NCBI GenBank assembly: GCA_964468125.1
Contig: CAYXVF010000040.1
Span: 1-50,635 of the forward strand
Source: CAYXVF01 sp964468125
GTDB taxonomy: Bacteria; Myxococcota; XYA12-FULL-58-9; CAYXVF01
Reading direction: 5' to 3'
DNA: 50,635 nt
Both the position numbers and the translations under genes were made by a program. Numbering within the stretch: the first letter of the stretch is position 1; each line of letters opens with the position of its first letter. Of the stretch, positions 16,464 to 23,465 are shown piece after piece. The notes under the pieces are model-generated. The model was not told where the DNA came from and ran no database searches. It saw only the letters and a program-made list of their open reading frames with translations.

Positions 16464-17543
16464 TCAACCGAGGTCGTCCTCGGGCGGCTCCTGAACATCC
16501 GGGCCGGGGATTCCATCGTTGTCTTCGGTGGGGCCTTCATCGCTGAGGTCCTCGCCCGTATCCTCAGGCTCGAAATCCACCGCGGGGCAATTCACTTCGT
16601 TCCAGCTCACGCCGGTGCTCATGTTCTCGCGAATCTCTTCCCAGGAGACGCGTGCGCCTTCCGCAGCGTAGCAGCGTGCTACGCGATAGCAGGCCTCGCC
16701 CAGAGTACCGCCACACACCGTCGCTGCCGCTCGCGCTCGGTTCGCGCGGGCCCATGCGAAGGAGATGCGACCCGCTTCCTCGATGCCGTCCTGGCCAGCT
16801 TCGAACCCACCTTCACCGTCGGGTGCGAGGAAGTCGCTGCGGCGCGTATAGGTGAAGCGGCCGCCTCGGCCCTGGGACCAGAGGTAGTTGTGGAAGGCGG
16901 AGCGCACGGGGGAATCCACGCTCGGCTGAAACTCGTCGACGGCGATGCGCAGGCGTCGTGTGTCACCGGTGTGCCGATAGCCGATTGCGATACGTCCAGT
17001 GGGACCTTCAGTGTCGAAGAGTGCACGCGCATTGTCGAAGTTGTAGCCGACCTGACCGGCGCGGGAGATGACTCCGTTGCGGCGCTCCAGCACACGGCCG
17101 TTGCCAGCGGCGAGGAGCACCAGGTCCTCGTCCGAGCCATCGAGGGCGCGGCCCTGAAGCTCGAAGGCGTAGCGCTGCGCGCGGAGGTCCGCTTCGCAGA
17201 TGGTGAGACGCGCATGGTAGCGCTCCCGGTCTTGCTCGTAGCGTACGCAGCTGCGATTGCCCGAGCTGACGGCGACCGGCTCGCCGGTGGCCTTGATGCT
17301 ATCGATGTGGGTTTGCAGCCGGTCGAGGGCGGCATTGATGTTCGCGGCCACCTCGCGCGCCTGTTCTTGGAATGAAGTGGGGCTATAGCCGTCTGTCTGT
17401 TCGCCTTCGTCATCGAGGCTCACTTCGAGCGCGTCGGCGGTGGGGACCGCGGCGTCGAATTCGGTGCTGTCCGTGGAATCGCTCGAGCCGCAGGCGATGA
17501 GCCCGACAGCCGCTGCGCCGATGATGAGTGCTTTGTATTTCAT
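16464..17543 (-). CDS. Lipoprotein of unknown function
   Basis: A 359-residue protein starting MKYKALIIGAAAVGLIAC, a clear lipoprotein signal with the lipidated residue Cys18. A Ser/Asp/Thr-rich spacer follows, then a globular part with four or five Cys residues (NRSCVRYEQDR, LTICEADL, TVCGGTLGEACYRVARC, VNCPAVDFEP) that could form disulphides outside the cytoplasm. The C-terminus is very acidic (EDTGEDLSDEGPTEDND). The GGAGCAACTC ribosome site precedes the ATG. No family is recognised. It converges on the terminator at 16377. Confidence 0.8.
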   Translation of the reverse strand: MKYKALIIGAAAVGLIACGSSDSTDSTEFDAAVPTADALEVSLDDEGEQTDGYSPTSFQEQAREVAANINAALDRLQTHIDSIKATGEPVAVSSGNRSCVRYEQDRERYHARLTICEADLRAQRYAFELQGRALDGSDEDLVLLAAGNGRVLERRNGVISRAGQVGYNFDNARALFDTEGPTGRIAIGYRHTGDTRRLRIAVDEFQPSVDSPVRSAFHNYLWSQGRGGRFTYTRRSDFLAPDGEGGFEAGQDGIEEAGRISFAWARANRARAAATVCGGTLGEACYRVARCYAAEGARVSWEEIRENMSTGVSWNEVNCPAVDFEPEDTGEDLSDEGPTEDNDGIPGPDVQEPPEDDLG

Positions 17544-17633
17544 GAGTTGCTCCTTTGAGGCGGCTGGTTCGTGCCTCGTTCATGGGAGCAAACCGGCGAG
17601 GTCAAAATCGGTTGCGGGGGGCGGCGGATTTTT

Positions 17634-18350
17634 TCAGGCTTCCCAGCGGTGAAAGCCGCGCTCGTCCACCAGGACGCCAGCGTTTTCCGTGGCCAAAAAG
17701 GGCAGGGTGATCACCCGAACGGGGCCGACCTCGAGCTCGCGATACACGTGAAAATGGCCGTAGATCTGCGTCCCGGGCGTCTCCCCTAGCTCCCTCGCGC
17801 GCGCGGCGAGCTGCTCCTCGGGATAGTAGGACTTGTGCGAGAGATTCGTACTCTCGAGGCGCTTGGCGATGCGCTCTCCAATCCGCCGGAGCGTGCGTTT
17901 CGGGAGCGACCGCGCGAGGAGCCGAAGGGGGAGCGAGCGGGAAAAAGCCCGCCACGCTCGGTATTGGCGATCGGCGTGGTTCACGAGATCGCCGTGGGCC
18001 AAATGGAGCGGGCCCTGCGCCGAGGGCACCGTCTCGACCCCGCCGATCACGCGATCGAAGAGCCCGTGTTTGCGGTTCCACTCGTCGACGAAGTAATCCT
18101 TGTTGCCGACGACGTAGCGCAGCGAGACGCCGCGCTCCTTGAGCCTCTGCAACGGAGCGAGCATGTCGTGTTGCCAGCGCGGCATGGCGCCGTCGACGGC
18201 GAGCCAGAGCTCGAAGAAATCGCCGAGGATCGAGAATTCTTCGATGCCCGCGCGCTCGACTGCCTCGACCAGGCGGAACCAACGCGCGCGTTCATCGTCG
18301 AGGCCGCGGTAGTGGCCGTCGCCGATCAGGAGATGGGCACCCATGCTCAC
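17634..18350 (-). CDS. LpxH-like metallophosphoesterase
   Basis: A 238-residue calcineurin-type phosphoesterase. Metal-binding motifs occur in family order: LIGDGHY (Asp and His), LGDFFELW, VGNKDYF (where most members have GNHD or GNRD), LAHGDLVN and YGHFHVYRE. The FFELW variant and the spacing match UDP-2,3-diacylglucosamine hydrolase LpxH, the lipid A pathway enzyme that removes UMP. The substitutions make a related or diverged substrate possible. Its ATG overlaps the stop of the preceding oxygenase gene by 4 bases (ATGA), so it is the third gene of a coupled trio. Confidence 0.7.
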   Translation of the reverse strand: MSMGAHLLIGDGHYRGLDDERARWFRLVEAVERAGIEEFSILGDFFELWLAVDGAMPRWQHDMLAPLQRLKERGVSLRYVVGNKDYFVDEWNRKHGLFDRVIGGVETVPSAQGPLHLAHGDLVNHADRQYRAWRAFSRSLPLRLLARSLPKRTLRRIGERIAKRLESTNLSHKSYYPEEQLAARARELGETPGTQIYGHFHVYRELEVGPVRVITLPFLATENAGVLVDERGFHRWEA

Positions 18351-19033
18351 TCCTCCTCCGCGGGATCCTTCCTCAGGAAGAAGCCGGCGAGGCTCGCGCG
18401 AATGTTCCTACCAGCGGCGCGGGTGACCGGCGTGACCATGTGAGCACGGTCTCCGAGGACGACGAGACGATTCGGTCGCGGCAGCACGTAGTGCCCCACT
18501 CCTCGCTCGAGGAGGCGTTCGCTGTACTCCATGTTGTCGAAACGGAAGGGCATCACTGGAAGATCGTCCAGCCCCTCGCTGTCGGCGATCAACAGCTCAC
18601 CCCCCCACTGCACGTTCCATTCGGGATGCGCGTAAAAGATAAAGGCTCCACTGTAGAACTCATGGTCGTCGCGGTGCCAGGTCAAGGCCGAGCCCGACCC
18701 GTACACATAGGGACGACCGCTGATGCGGAACCAATCTTCTCCTACCCAGGGCGTGAGTTGATCTTGCTGCTCCAACAGCGCTTCGATGAACGGGTCGAGA
18801 CCCGTCTCGGTAGGATAGGTCCCCTCGGGGATCTGGTGACCGTCGACCCGCGGGGGCGAGTGAAACTCCGGTCCGGCGAGGGGCTGGCCATCTTCGAGCT
18901 TCCAGGCGCCCTCAGTGGTGGTCACGGGTAGGAGCTGCTCGAACTGGAAGTGGGTCCAAGCCGCGGACCAGCCGTCCTCGTCGAGGAAATCGTCTAGGAC
19001 GACGAAGCCGTCATTTCGGTAGGTCTCGTTCAC
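18347..19033 (-). CDS. 2-oxoglutarate/Fe(II)-dependent oxygenase
   Basis: A 228-residue protein of the prolyl-4-hydroxylase-like 2OG-Fe(II) superfamily. The iron triad is visible: His and Asp in LTWHRDDHEFY, and a distal His in LGDRAHMVTPV; the 2OG-binding Arg is in RNIRASLAGFFL. The GGELLIADSEG strand and NRLVVLGD are standard for the double-stranded beta-helix. The substrate is unknown; neighbours give no firm hint. Start and stop overlap both flanking genes by 4 bases, so it is translated as the middle member of a trio. Confidence 0.8.
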   Translation of the reverse strand: MNETYRNDGFVVLDDFLDEDGWSAAWTHFQFEQLLPVTTTEGAWKLEDGQPLAGPEFHSPPRVDGHQIPEGTYPTETGLDPFIEALLEQQDQLTPWVGEDWFRISGRPYVYGSGSALTWHRDDHEFYSGAFIFYAHPEWNVQWGGELLIADSEGLDDLPVMPFRFDNMEYSERLLERGVGHYVLPRPNRLVVLGDRAHMVTPVTRAAGRNIRASLAGFFLRKDPAEEE

Positions 19034-19572
19034 GGTACGACTCTTTGACCCTCCCCGGCGTCGAGGTCAAAGCGAAAGCGCATGTGCTCGGGGCGCGTGA
19101 GCCAGAGCCAATCGAAGTGATGGGCGATGGTTTCCACCCAAATGAAGGGGTCTGGGACCGTGCACGAATCGCTCAGCGGGGCGCCCGGGCGGCCTGTGCC
19201 TTCAAAGAGCGCGCGTGCGGCGGGGCTTTGCTTCTCCCACTCGGCGCGGGCCACCGCATCGCCCCGGTGGAGCGTTGCCGTCGCACGGACCCGAAGCTGG
19301 ACCTGTGCTCTCGGGTCCCAGAACACCCAGAGGATGCGCGGATTGGACTCGAGCTGGCCTGCTTTGTCCGAGCGCGCGTCCGTGTGAAAACACAGACGAC
19401 GCTCGGAAGGATCGGCGCGACGCAGGATCACGGTCCGGGCCTCGGGTCCCCACGCGCTCTGCGTTGCGACCACCGGAGCTCGCCAGGGCGAGCGACGGTC
19501 CACCGTGGCGCGACCGAGGGTGCGCCACAGCTCCGAGCGCAGGGCTGCGGGGTCTTCGATAGTCCATTCCAT
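19030..19572 (-). CDS. Pyridoxamine-5'-phosphate-oxidase-like FMN-binding protein
   Basis: A 180-residue split-barrel flavin protein. The ATG at 19572 gives MEWTIEDPAALRSELW; the longer open frame to 20010 is antisense to rimB. Motifs such as RTVILRRADPSERRLCFHTDARSDK and PRILWVFWDPRAQVQLRVRATA match PNPOx-like barrels, where the Arg/Ser/Lys residues bind FMN phosphate. It is shorter than E. coli PdxH and lacks the clear C-terminal substrate motif, so it may be a general flavin oxidoreductase rather than a true PLP-synthesis enzyme. First gene of the trio; its stop overlaps the oxygenase start (ATGA). Divergent from rimB across 82 bases. Confidence 0.8.
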   Translation of the reverse strand: MEWTIEDPAALRSELWRTLGRATVDRRSPWRAPVVATQSAWGPEARTVILRRADPSERRLCFHTDARSDKAGQLESNPRILWVFWDPRAQVQLRVRATATLHRGDAVARAEWEKQSPAARALFEGTGRPGAPLSDSCTVPDPFIWVETIAHHFDWLWLTRPEHMRFRFDLDAGEGQRVVP

Positions 19573-19654
19573 TGTAAGGGAAAGTGCGAACCGCGTGCCT
19601 CTGCCGCAACCGCGCCCCTCGCTCGTGACCGGGAATCGCGATACGTTCCGTCCT

Positions 19655-20095
19655 GTGACGAAAATCACGATCATCGGCTGGCGGGAGTACATCGAATTTC
19701 CTGAGCTCGCGGTCCCGCGCGTAAAGGCGAAGATCGACACGGGTGCCCGCAGCTCCGCCCTGCATGCCTTCGATATTCGGCGCCAGAAACGCGATGGGCA
19801 GGAATGGGTTCGTTTCGCGGTCCACCCGGTGCAGCGCGATGATGACCTCGTGATCGAGTGCGAGGCCCCGCTGCACGACGAGCGCATGGTGCGCAGCTCT
19901 ACGGGGCACGAGCAGCTTCGCCCGGTGATCCGGCCGCTCATCCGCCTAGGAGGACGACGCTTTCGGATCGATCTGACTCTGGCGTCGCGAGACATGATGG
20001 GCTTTCGCATGTTATTGGGCCGCGAAGCTGTGAGGCGTCGTTTCCTGGTCGACGCCGGTCATTCTTTCCTGCTGAGCGACGAGGACGCTACTTGA
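19655..20095 (+). CDS. rimB: RimB-like retropepsin-type protease
   Basis: A 146-residue protein of the family labelled ATP-dependent zinc protease (Pfam Zn_protease), shown in Pseudomonas to be RimB, a partner of RimK. The retropepsin-like active site IDTGARSSALHA lies near residue 27; FRMLLGREAVRRRFLVDAG is the conserved C-terminal half. The GTG start is preferred because it begins the typical TKITIIGWREYIEFPEL sequence. Its TGA overlaps the rimK ATG (TGATG), so the pair is co-translated. Likely trims or balances glutamate tails added by RimK. Confidence 0.85.
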   Translation: MTKITIIGWREYIEFPELAVPRVKAKIDTGARSSALHAFDIRRQKRDGQEWVRFAVHPVQRDDDLVIECEAPLHDERMVRSSTGHEQLRPVIRPLIRLGGRRFRIDLTLASRDMMGFRMLLGREAVRRRFLVDAGHSFLLSDEDAT

Positions 20096-20997
20096 TGAAG
20101 CTCGGAATTCTGTCGAGAAAGGCCTCGCTCTACTCGACTCGCCGGCTCAAGGAAGCAGCGGTGGCCCGTGGTCACGACGTGCGCGTCGTTGATTATTCTC
20201 GATGCTACATGAACATCACCTCGCACAATCCGCACGTGCTCTATGGTGATGAGCGCCTCGATTTTGACGCGGTGATTCCGCGCATCGGCGCTTCCATGAC
20301 CTATTACGGCGCCGCGGTGGTGCGCCAGTTCGAGATGATGGGGGTCTACAGCTCGAGCACGTCGCAAGCGATATCGCGCTCGCGAGACAAGCTACGTTCG
20401 GTCCAGCTGCTCGCGCGCGAAGGCATCGGCCTGCCGGTCACGAGCTTCGCGCGTTCGCCGAAAGACATCGAGAGTCTCGTCAATATTGTGGGGGGGGCGC
20501 CCCTAGTGATCAAGCTGCTCGAGGGTACACAAGGGGTAGGCGTCGTCCTCGCCGAAACGCGAAAAGCAGCCGAGTCGGTCATCGCGGCGTTCAAACAGCT
20601 CAACGCCAACATCTTGGTGCAAGAGTTCATCAAGGAGGCGAACGGTGAAGACATTCGTGCCTTCGTCGTGGGTGACAAGGTCGTGGCGGCGATGAAGCGC
20701 AAGGGCCCAGACGGGGAGTTCCGTTCGAACTTGCACCGGGGCGGATCGGCGATGAAGATCAAGCTCACTCCGGAAGAGCGCAGCACGGCGCTCCGCTCGG
20801 CGAAGAAGCTCGGACTTCGCATCGCTGGGGTCGATATGCTCCGCTCGAACCACGGGCCTCTGGTGATGGAGGTGAACAGCTCGCCGGGGCTCGAAGGAAT
20901 CGAAAAAGCCAGCGGCAAAGACGTCGCGACTGCAATCATTGAATTTGTCGAGAAGAATGCCGACCGAGGGAGCACGAAAGACCGCATCAAAGGCTGA
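20095..20997 (+). CDS. rimK: RimK, ATP-grasp glutamate ligase
   Basis: A 300-residue ATP-grasp ligase. Length and motifs match RimK, which adds glutamates to the C-terminus of ribosomal protein S6: SRSRDKLRSVQLLAREGIGLP, PLVIKLLEGTQGVGVVL (ATP loop), LVQEFIKEANGEDIRAFVVG, GEFRSNLHRGG and VDMLRSNHGPLVMEVNSSPGLEGIE (metal-binding Asp, Glu and Asn). It is placed between a RimB-like protease and an aminoacylase-like gene whose start lies 41 bases inside rimK. The substrate could be S6 or another acceptor peptide. Confidence 0.92.
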   Translation: MKLGILSRKASLYSTRRLKEAAVARGHDVRVVDYSRCYMNITSHNPHVLYGDERLDFDAVIPRIGASMTYYGAAVVRQFEMMGVYSSSTSQAISRSRDKLRSVQLLAREGIGLPVTSFARSPKDIESLVNIVGGAPLVIKLLEGTQGVGVVLAETRKAAESVIAAFKQLNANILVQEFIKEANGEDIRAFVVGDKVVAAMKRKGPDGEFRSNLHRGGSAMKIKLTPEERSTALRSAKKLGLRIAGVDMLRSNHGPLVMEVNSSPGLEGIEKASGKDVATAIIEFVEKNADRGSTKDRIKG

Positions 20998-21946
20998 GCC
21001 ACCCTTTGTCATCGCAGACCGGGTGGTCAGTCGCGGAAAGAAGGAGCGGATCGAGATCCCGGTCGGCCGGCTCCCCACCGGTACTTCCTTGAGCCTCCCG
21101 ATCACGGTCATCAACGGCAAGCGCCCGGGGCCGACGCTTTGGTTGAACGCTGCGATCCATGGCGATGAGCTCAACGGGATCGCGATCGCTCGTCTGGTGA
21201 GCCGGAGACTTTCGCCGAAGGAGCTCGCGGGGACCGTGATCGCGGTCCCGATCGTCAACGTGTTTGGCCTCTTGAACGAGTCGCGCTACCTGCCCGACCG
21301 GCGCGATTTGAATCGGAGCTTTCCGGGATCCAAACGCGGCTCACTCGCCTCGCAACTCGCCCACCTCTTCATGACCGAGGTGGTGGCCCGGAGCGAGGTA
21401 GGCCTCGACCTCCACACGGGGTCTGGGGGGCGTTTCAATTTTCCGCAGGTGCGGGCGGATGTAGACGACTCGAAAACCCTCGAGCTCGCCCGGTGCTTTG
21501 GAACGTCGATCATCGTGCACTCCTCCATGCGCGATGGTTCCCTGCGAGCGGCAGCGCTGAAGGAGGGCCGGAGGGTGTTGGTCTACGAAGCGGGCGAGGC
21601 GAATCGCTTCGATCGGGACGCGATCGACCAAGGCGTGAATGGCGTCCTGAGGGTCATGCGCCATCTCGGAATGATCGAAAACGGCGTGGAGGATCCGGAG
21701 CGAGAGCCCAGACTCAGTCGCTCGACGGGGTGGGAGCGCGCCCGCCGCGGTGGCTTCTGTGAAATTCTCGTTGAACCAGGCGAGTCGGTGACGAAGGGGC
21801 AGGTTGTGGCACGGCTCTTCGATGCGGCTGGGTCACCGGATGTTCAGCTGAAGTCTCAGCACGAAGGGATCGTGATCGGGGTCTCCAAGGATGGGCTCGT
21901 CAATCGCGGCGACGCCCTGATCCACGTGGCCGAGGTCGCACCCTGA
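20957..21946 (+). CDS. Succinylglutamate desuccinylase/aspartoacylase-family zinc hydrolase
   Basis: A 329-residue M14-like zinc hydrolase. The ligands are in LNAAIHGDELNG (His and Glu) and GLDLHTGSGGR (His), with the catalytic Glu in LVYEAGEANRF. The C-terminal beta domain (GGFCEILVEPGESVTKGQVVARLF) resembles a biotinyl/lipoyl-like fold common in this group. ATG 20957 is chosen with a GAGAAG site; it overlaps rimK by 41 bases. AstE-like genes are often linked to rimK and its protease, suggesting an amide or glutamate-tail hydrolase; this role is inferred. Confidence 0.85.
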   Translation: MPTEGARKTASKAEPPFVIADRVVSRGKKERIEIPVGRLPTGTSLSLPITVINGKRPGPTLWLNAAIHGDELNGIAIARLVSRRLSPKELAGTVIAVPIVNVFGLLNESRYLPDRRDLNRSFPGSKRGSLASQLAHLFMTEVVARSEVGLDLHTGSGGRFNFPQVRADVDDSKTLELARCFGTSIIVHSSMRDGSLRAAALKEGRRVLVYEAGEANRFDRDAIDQGVNGVLRVMRHLGMIENGVEDPEREPRLSRSTGWERARRGGFCEILVEPGESVTKGQVVARLFDAAGSPDVQLKSQHEGIVIGVSKDGLVNRGDALIHVAEVAP

Positions 21947-22037
21947 CACCATCCTGGCGCGTCGCGTTTGCCCCCCGTTCCTCCTGCCAAGGCGGAGGCG
22001 TCTCGAAGGACGCACCCGTTCGCGCTAGAACCTCCCC

Positions 22038-22478
22038 ATGAGCCACGCCTTCCTGTTTGAAACCGATGAGCACGCCGCAATTCGTGAGCAGGCGCGCCGC
22101 TTCGCCGAACGCGAGATCCGCCCCCATGCCCACGCATGGGAAGAGGCAGGCGCGTTTCCCCTCGAGCTCTATCGTTGCGCTGCTGAAGCGGGACTCTTGG
22201 GGCTCGGCTACCCCGAGGCGCTCGGCGGCACAGGCGGAGACTTCACCCACGCCCACAAGACCGGCTGGTGGGCCTCGGACACGGCGGAGCTCTTCTTCGA
22301 GGATTTGCGTGTTCCGGTAGCGAACCGGATCGGCGACGAGGGCGCAGGATTCGTTTACACGATGATGAACTTCACCGGTGAGCGCCTCTATCGCGATGCG
22401 CGCCTCTATCCGATCGGCGGCGGCACTCGCGAGATCATGAACGAGGTGATCTCCAAGGCGGAGCTCGGGCGCCCTTGA
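22038..22478 (+). pseudogene. Acyl-CoA dehydrogenase with two large in-frame deletions
   Basis: A 146-residue frame built from three separated pieces of an acyl-CoA dehydrogenase, normally about 385 residues. Residues 1-70 match the N-terminal helical domain (HAAIREQARRFAEREIRPHA, LGLGYPEALGGTGGDF). The frame then jumps to the middle barrel end (KTGWWASDTAELFFEDLRVP, NRIGDEGAGF) and after FTGERL jumps to the extreme C-terminus (LYPIGGGTREIMNEVISKAELG). The catalytic Glu region, the FAD-binding core and most of the C-terminal bundle are missing, so it cannot be a working enzyme. Both junctions keep frame. Either an old relic or a collapsed assembly. Confidence 0.85.
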
Positions 22479-22636
22479 CGCGAGCGAGACGCGAGCGATC
22501 GGCCGAACCGGATGATCACGGGGTCAGAACTCCCCACCGACAGGAGAGTGGATGTGGTTGTTTGACTACATGGCGCCCGCGGAGGTACCGGAAATCAGTG
22601 ACTTACGGGGGGCACGCGACTTGCTTAACCCCTGTC

Positions 22637-23455
22637 ATGGCTCGACTTTTTGCAGTGTTGCTGCCGCTGCTCGTGCTGCCCCCGAGCGTACACGCGCACG
22701 TTCACCTGGTCGCGCCCCTCGCGCGGACCACCGCTCAAAAGACCGGACCCTGCGGCGATGGCAAGGGGACACCAGGACCGGTGGTGGCGGTCTATGAAGC
22801 CGGTCAAACCATCACGGTCATCTTTGACGAGACGATCAACCACCCGGCGCACTACCGGGTGGCATTGGCACTCGAGAGCGTGGATGAGCTCGTCGATCCG
22901 GCCTCTTTGGATGAGCTCTATAGCAACGAGGCGGTGCTGGCGGACGGGTTAGCCGACGCCGACGGTGGCCGCTACGAATACGAGGTCACCTTGCCCGAAG
23001 GCGTGACCTGCGAGCGCTGCACTCTGCAGTTGATCCAGGTGATGTACGACAAAGCTCCGCCGCGCTGCGAGCGCTGCGTCTACGGCGACAACGACCTCTA
23101 CTACCAGTGCGCCGACATCGCCATCGTCGAGCTCGGATCGGTAGCACCGCCGCCGGAAGAACCGCCGGAGCCGCCGCCGGAGCCGCCGCCGGAGCCACCC
23201 GCTCCAGGACATGACGCGGACCACGACTTGGAGGAAGAGCATCAGCACGAACACGACCCGGGTCAGGAGAGCGCCGATCCGGCGCCTGAAGCCCCGGCGG
23301 ACGCAGAATCGGGTGAGAGCGCTGTGCTCACCGGCGAAGAACGAGCTTCCGAGCCGCCCTTAAATGCCCGAAGCGTCGGGACGTTGGGGTGCACGGCGAC
23401 GCCGCCGAGTCTCCTCGGCCTCATCGCCCTTTTTTGGCTCCGCCGTCGACGCTAG
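22637..23455 (+). CDS. Polysaccharide-monooxygenase-like protein with MYXO-CTERM-like tail
   Basis: A 272-residue exported protein. The signal peptide (MARLFAVLLPLLVLPPSVHA) is predicted to be cut after Ala20, leaving His21 as the first residue, as needed for the copper histidine brace of lytic polysaccharide monooxygenases. A second histidine is available in ETINHPAHYR (His69 or His72). This pattern matches what databases call the SCE4755 family, named after a Sorangium protein. Paired Cys residues follow (CERCTLQ, PRCERCVYG). A Pro-Glu-Pro linker leads to an Asp/Glu/His-rich stretch (HDADHDLEEEHQHEHD) and ends LGCTATPPSLLGLIALFWLRRRR-like: one Cys, a hydrophobic helix and Arg, resembling MYXO-CTERM sorting. 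Activity is unproven. Confidence 0.72.
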   Translation: MARLFAVLLPLLVLPPSVHAHVHLVAPLARTTAQKTGPCGDGKGTPGPVVAVYEAGQTITVIFDETINHPAHYRVALALESVDELVDPASLDELYSNEAVLADGLADADGGRYEYEVTLPEGVTCERCTLQLIQVMYDKAPPRCERCVYGDNDLYYQCADIAIVELGSVAPPPEEPPEPPPEPPPEPPAPGHDADHDLEEEHQHEHDPGQESADPAPEAPADAESGESAVLTGEERASEPPLNARSVGTLGCTATPPSLLGLIALFWLRRRR

Positions 23456-23465
23456 GCTTCGGCCC

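Noticed and set aside
16455..17375. 306-codon plus-strand frame
   Set aside because: Antisense to a lipoprotein with a clear signal sequence; the plus-strand version has no start context or family motifs.
21980..21998. Hairpin CCTCCTGCC/GGCGGAGG after the AstE-like gene as terminator
   Set aside because: Loop would be only about two bases with a bulge and no T run follows.
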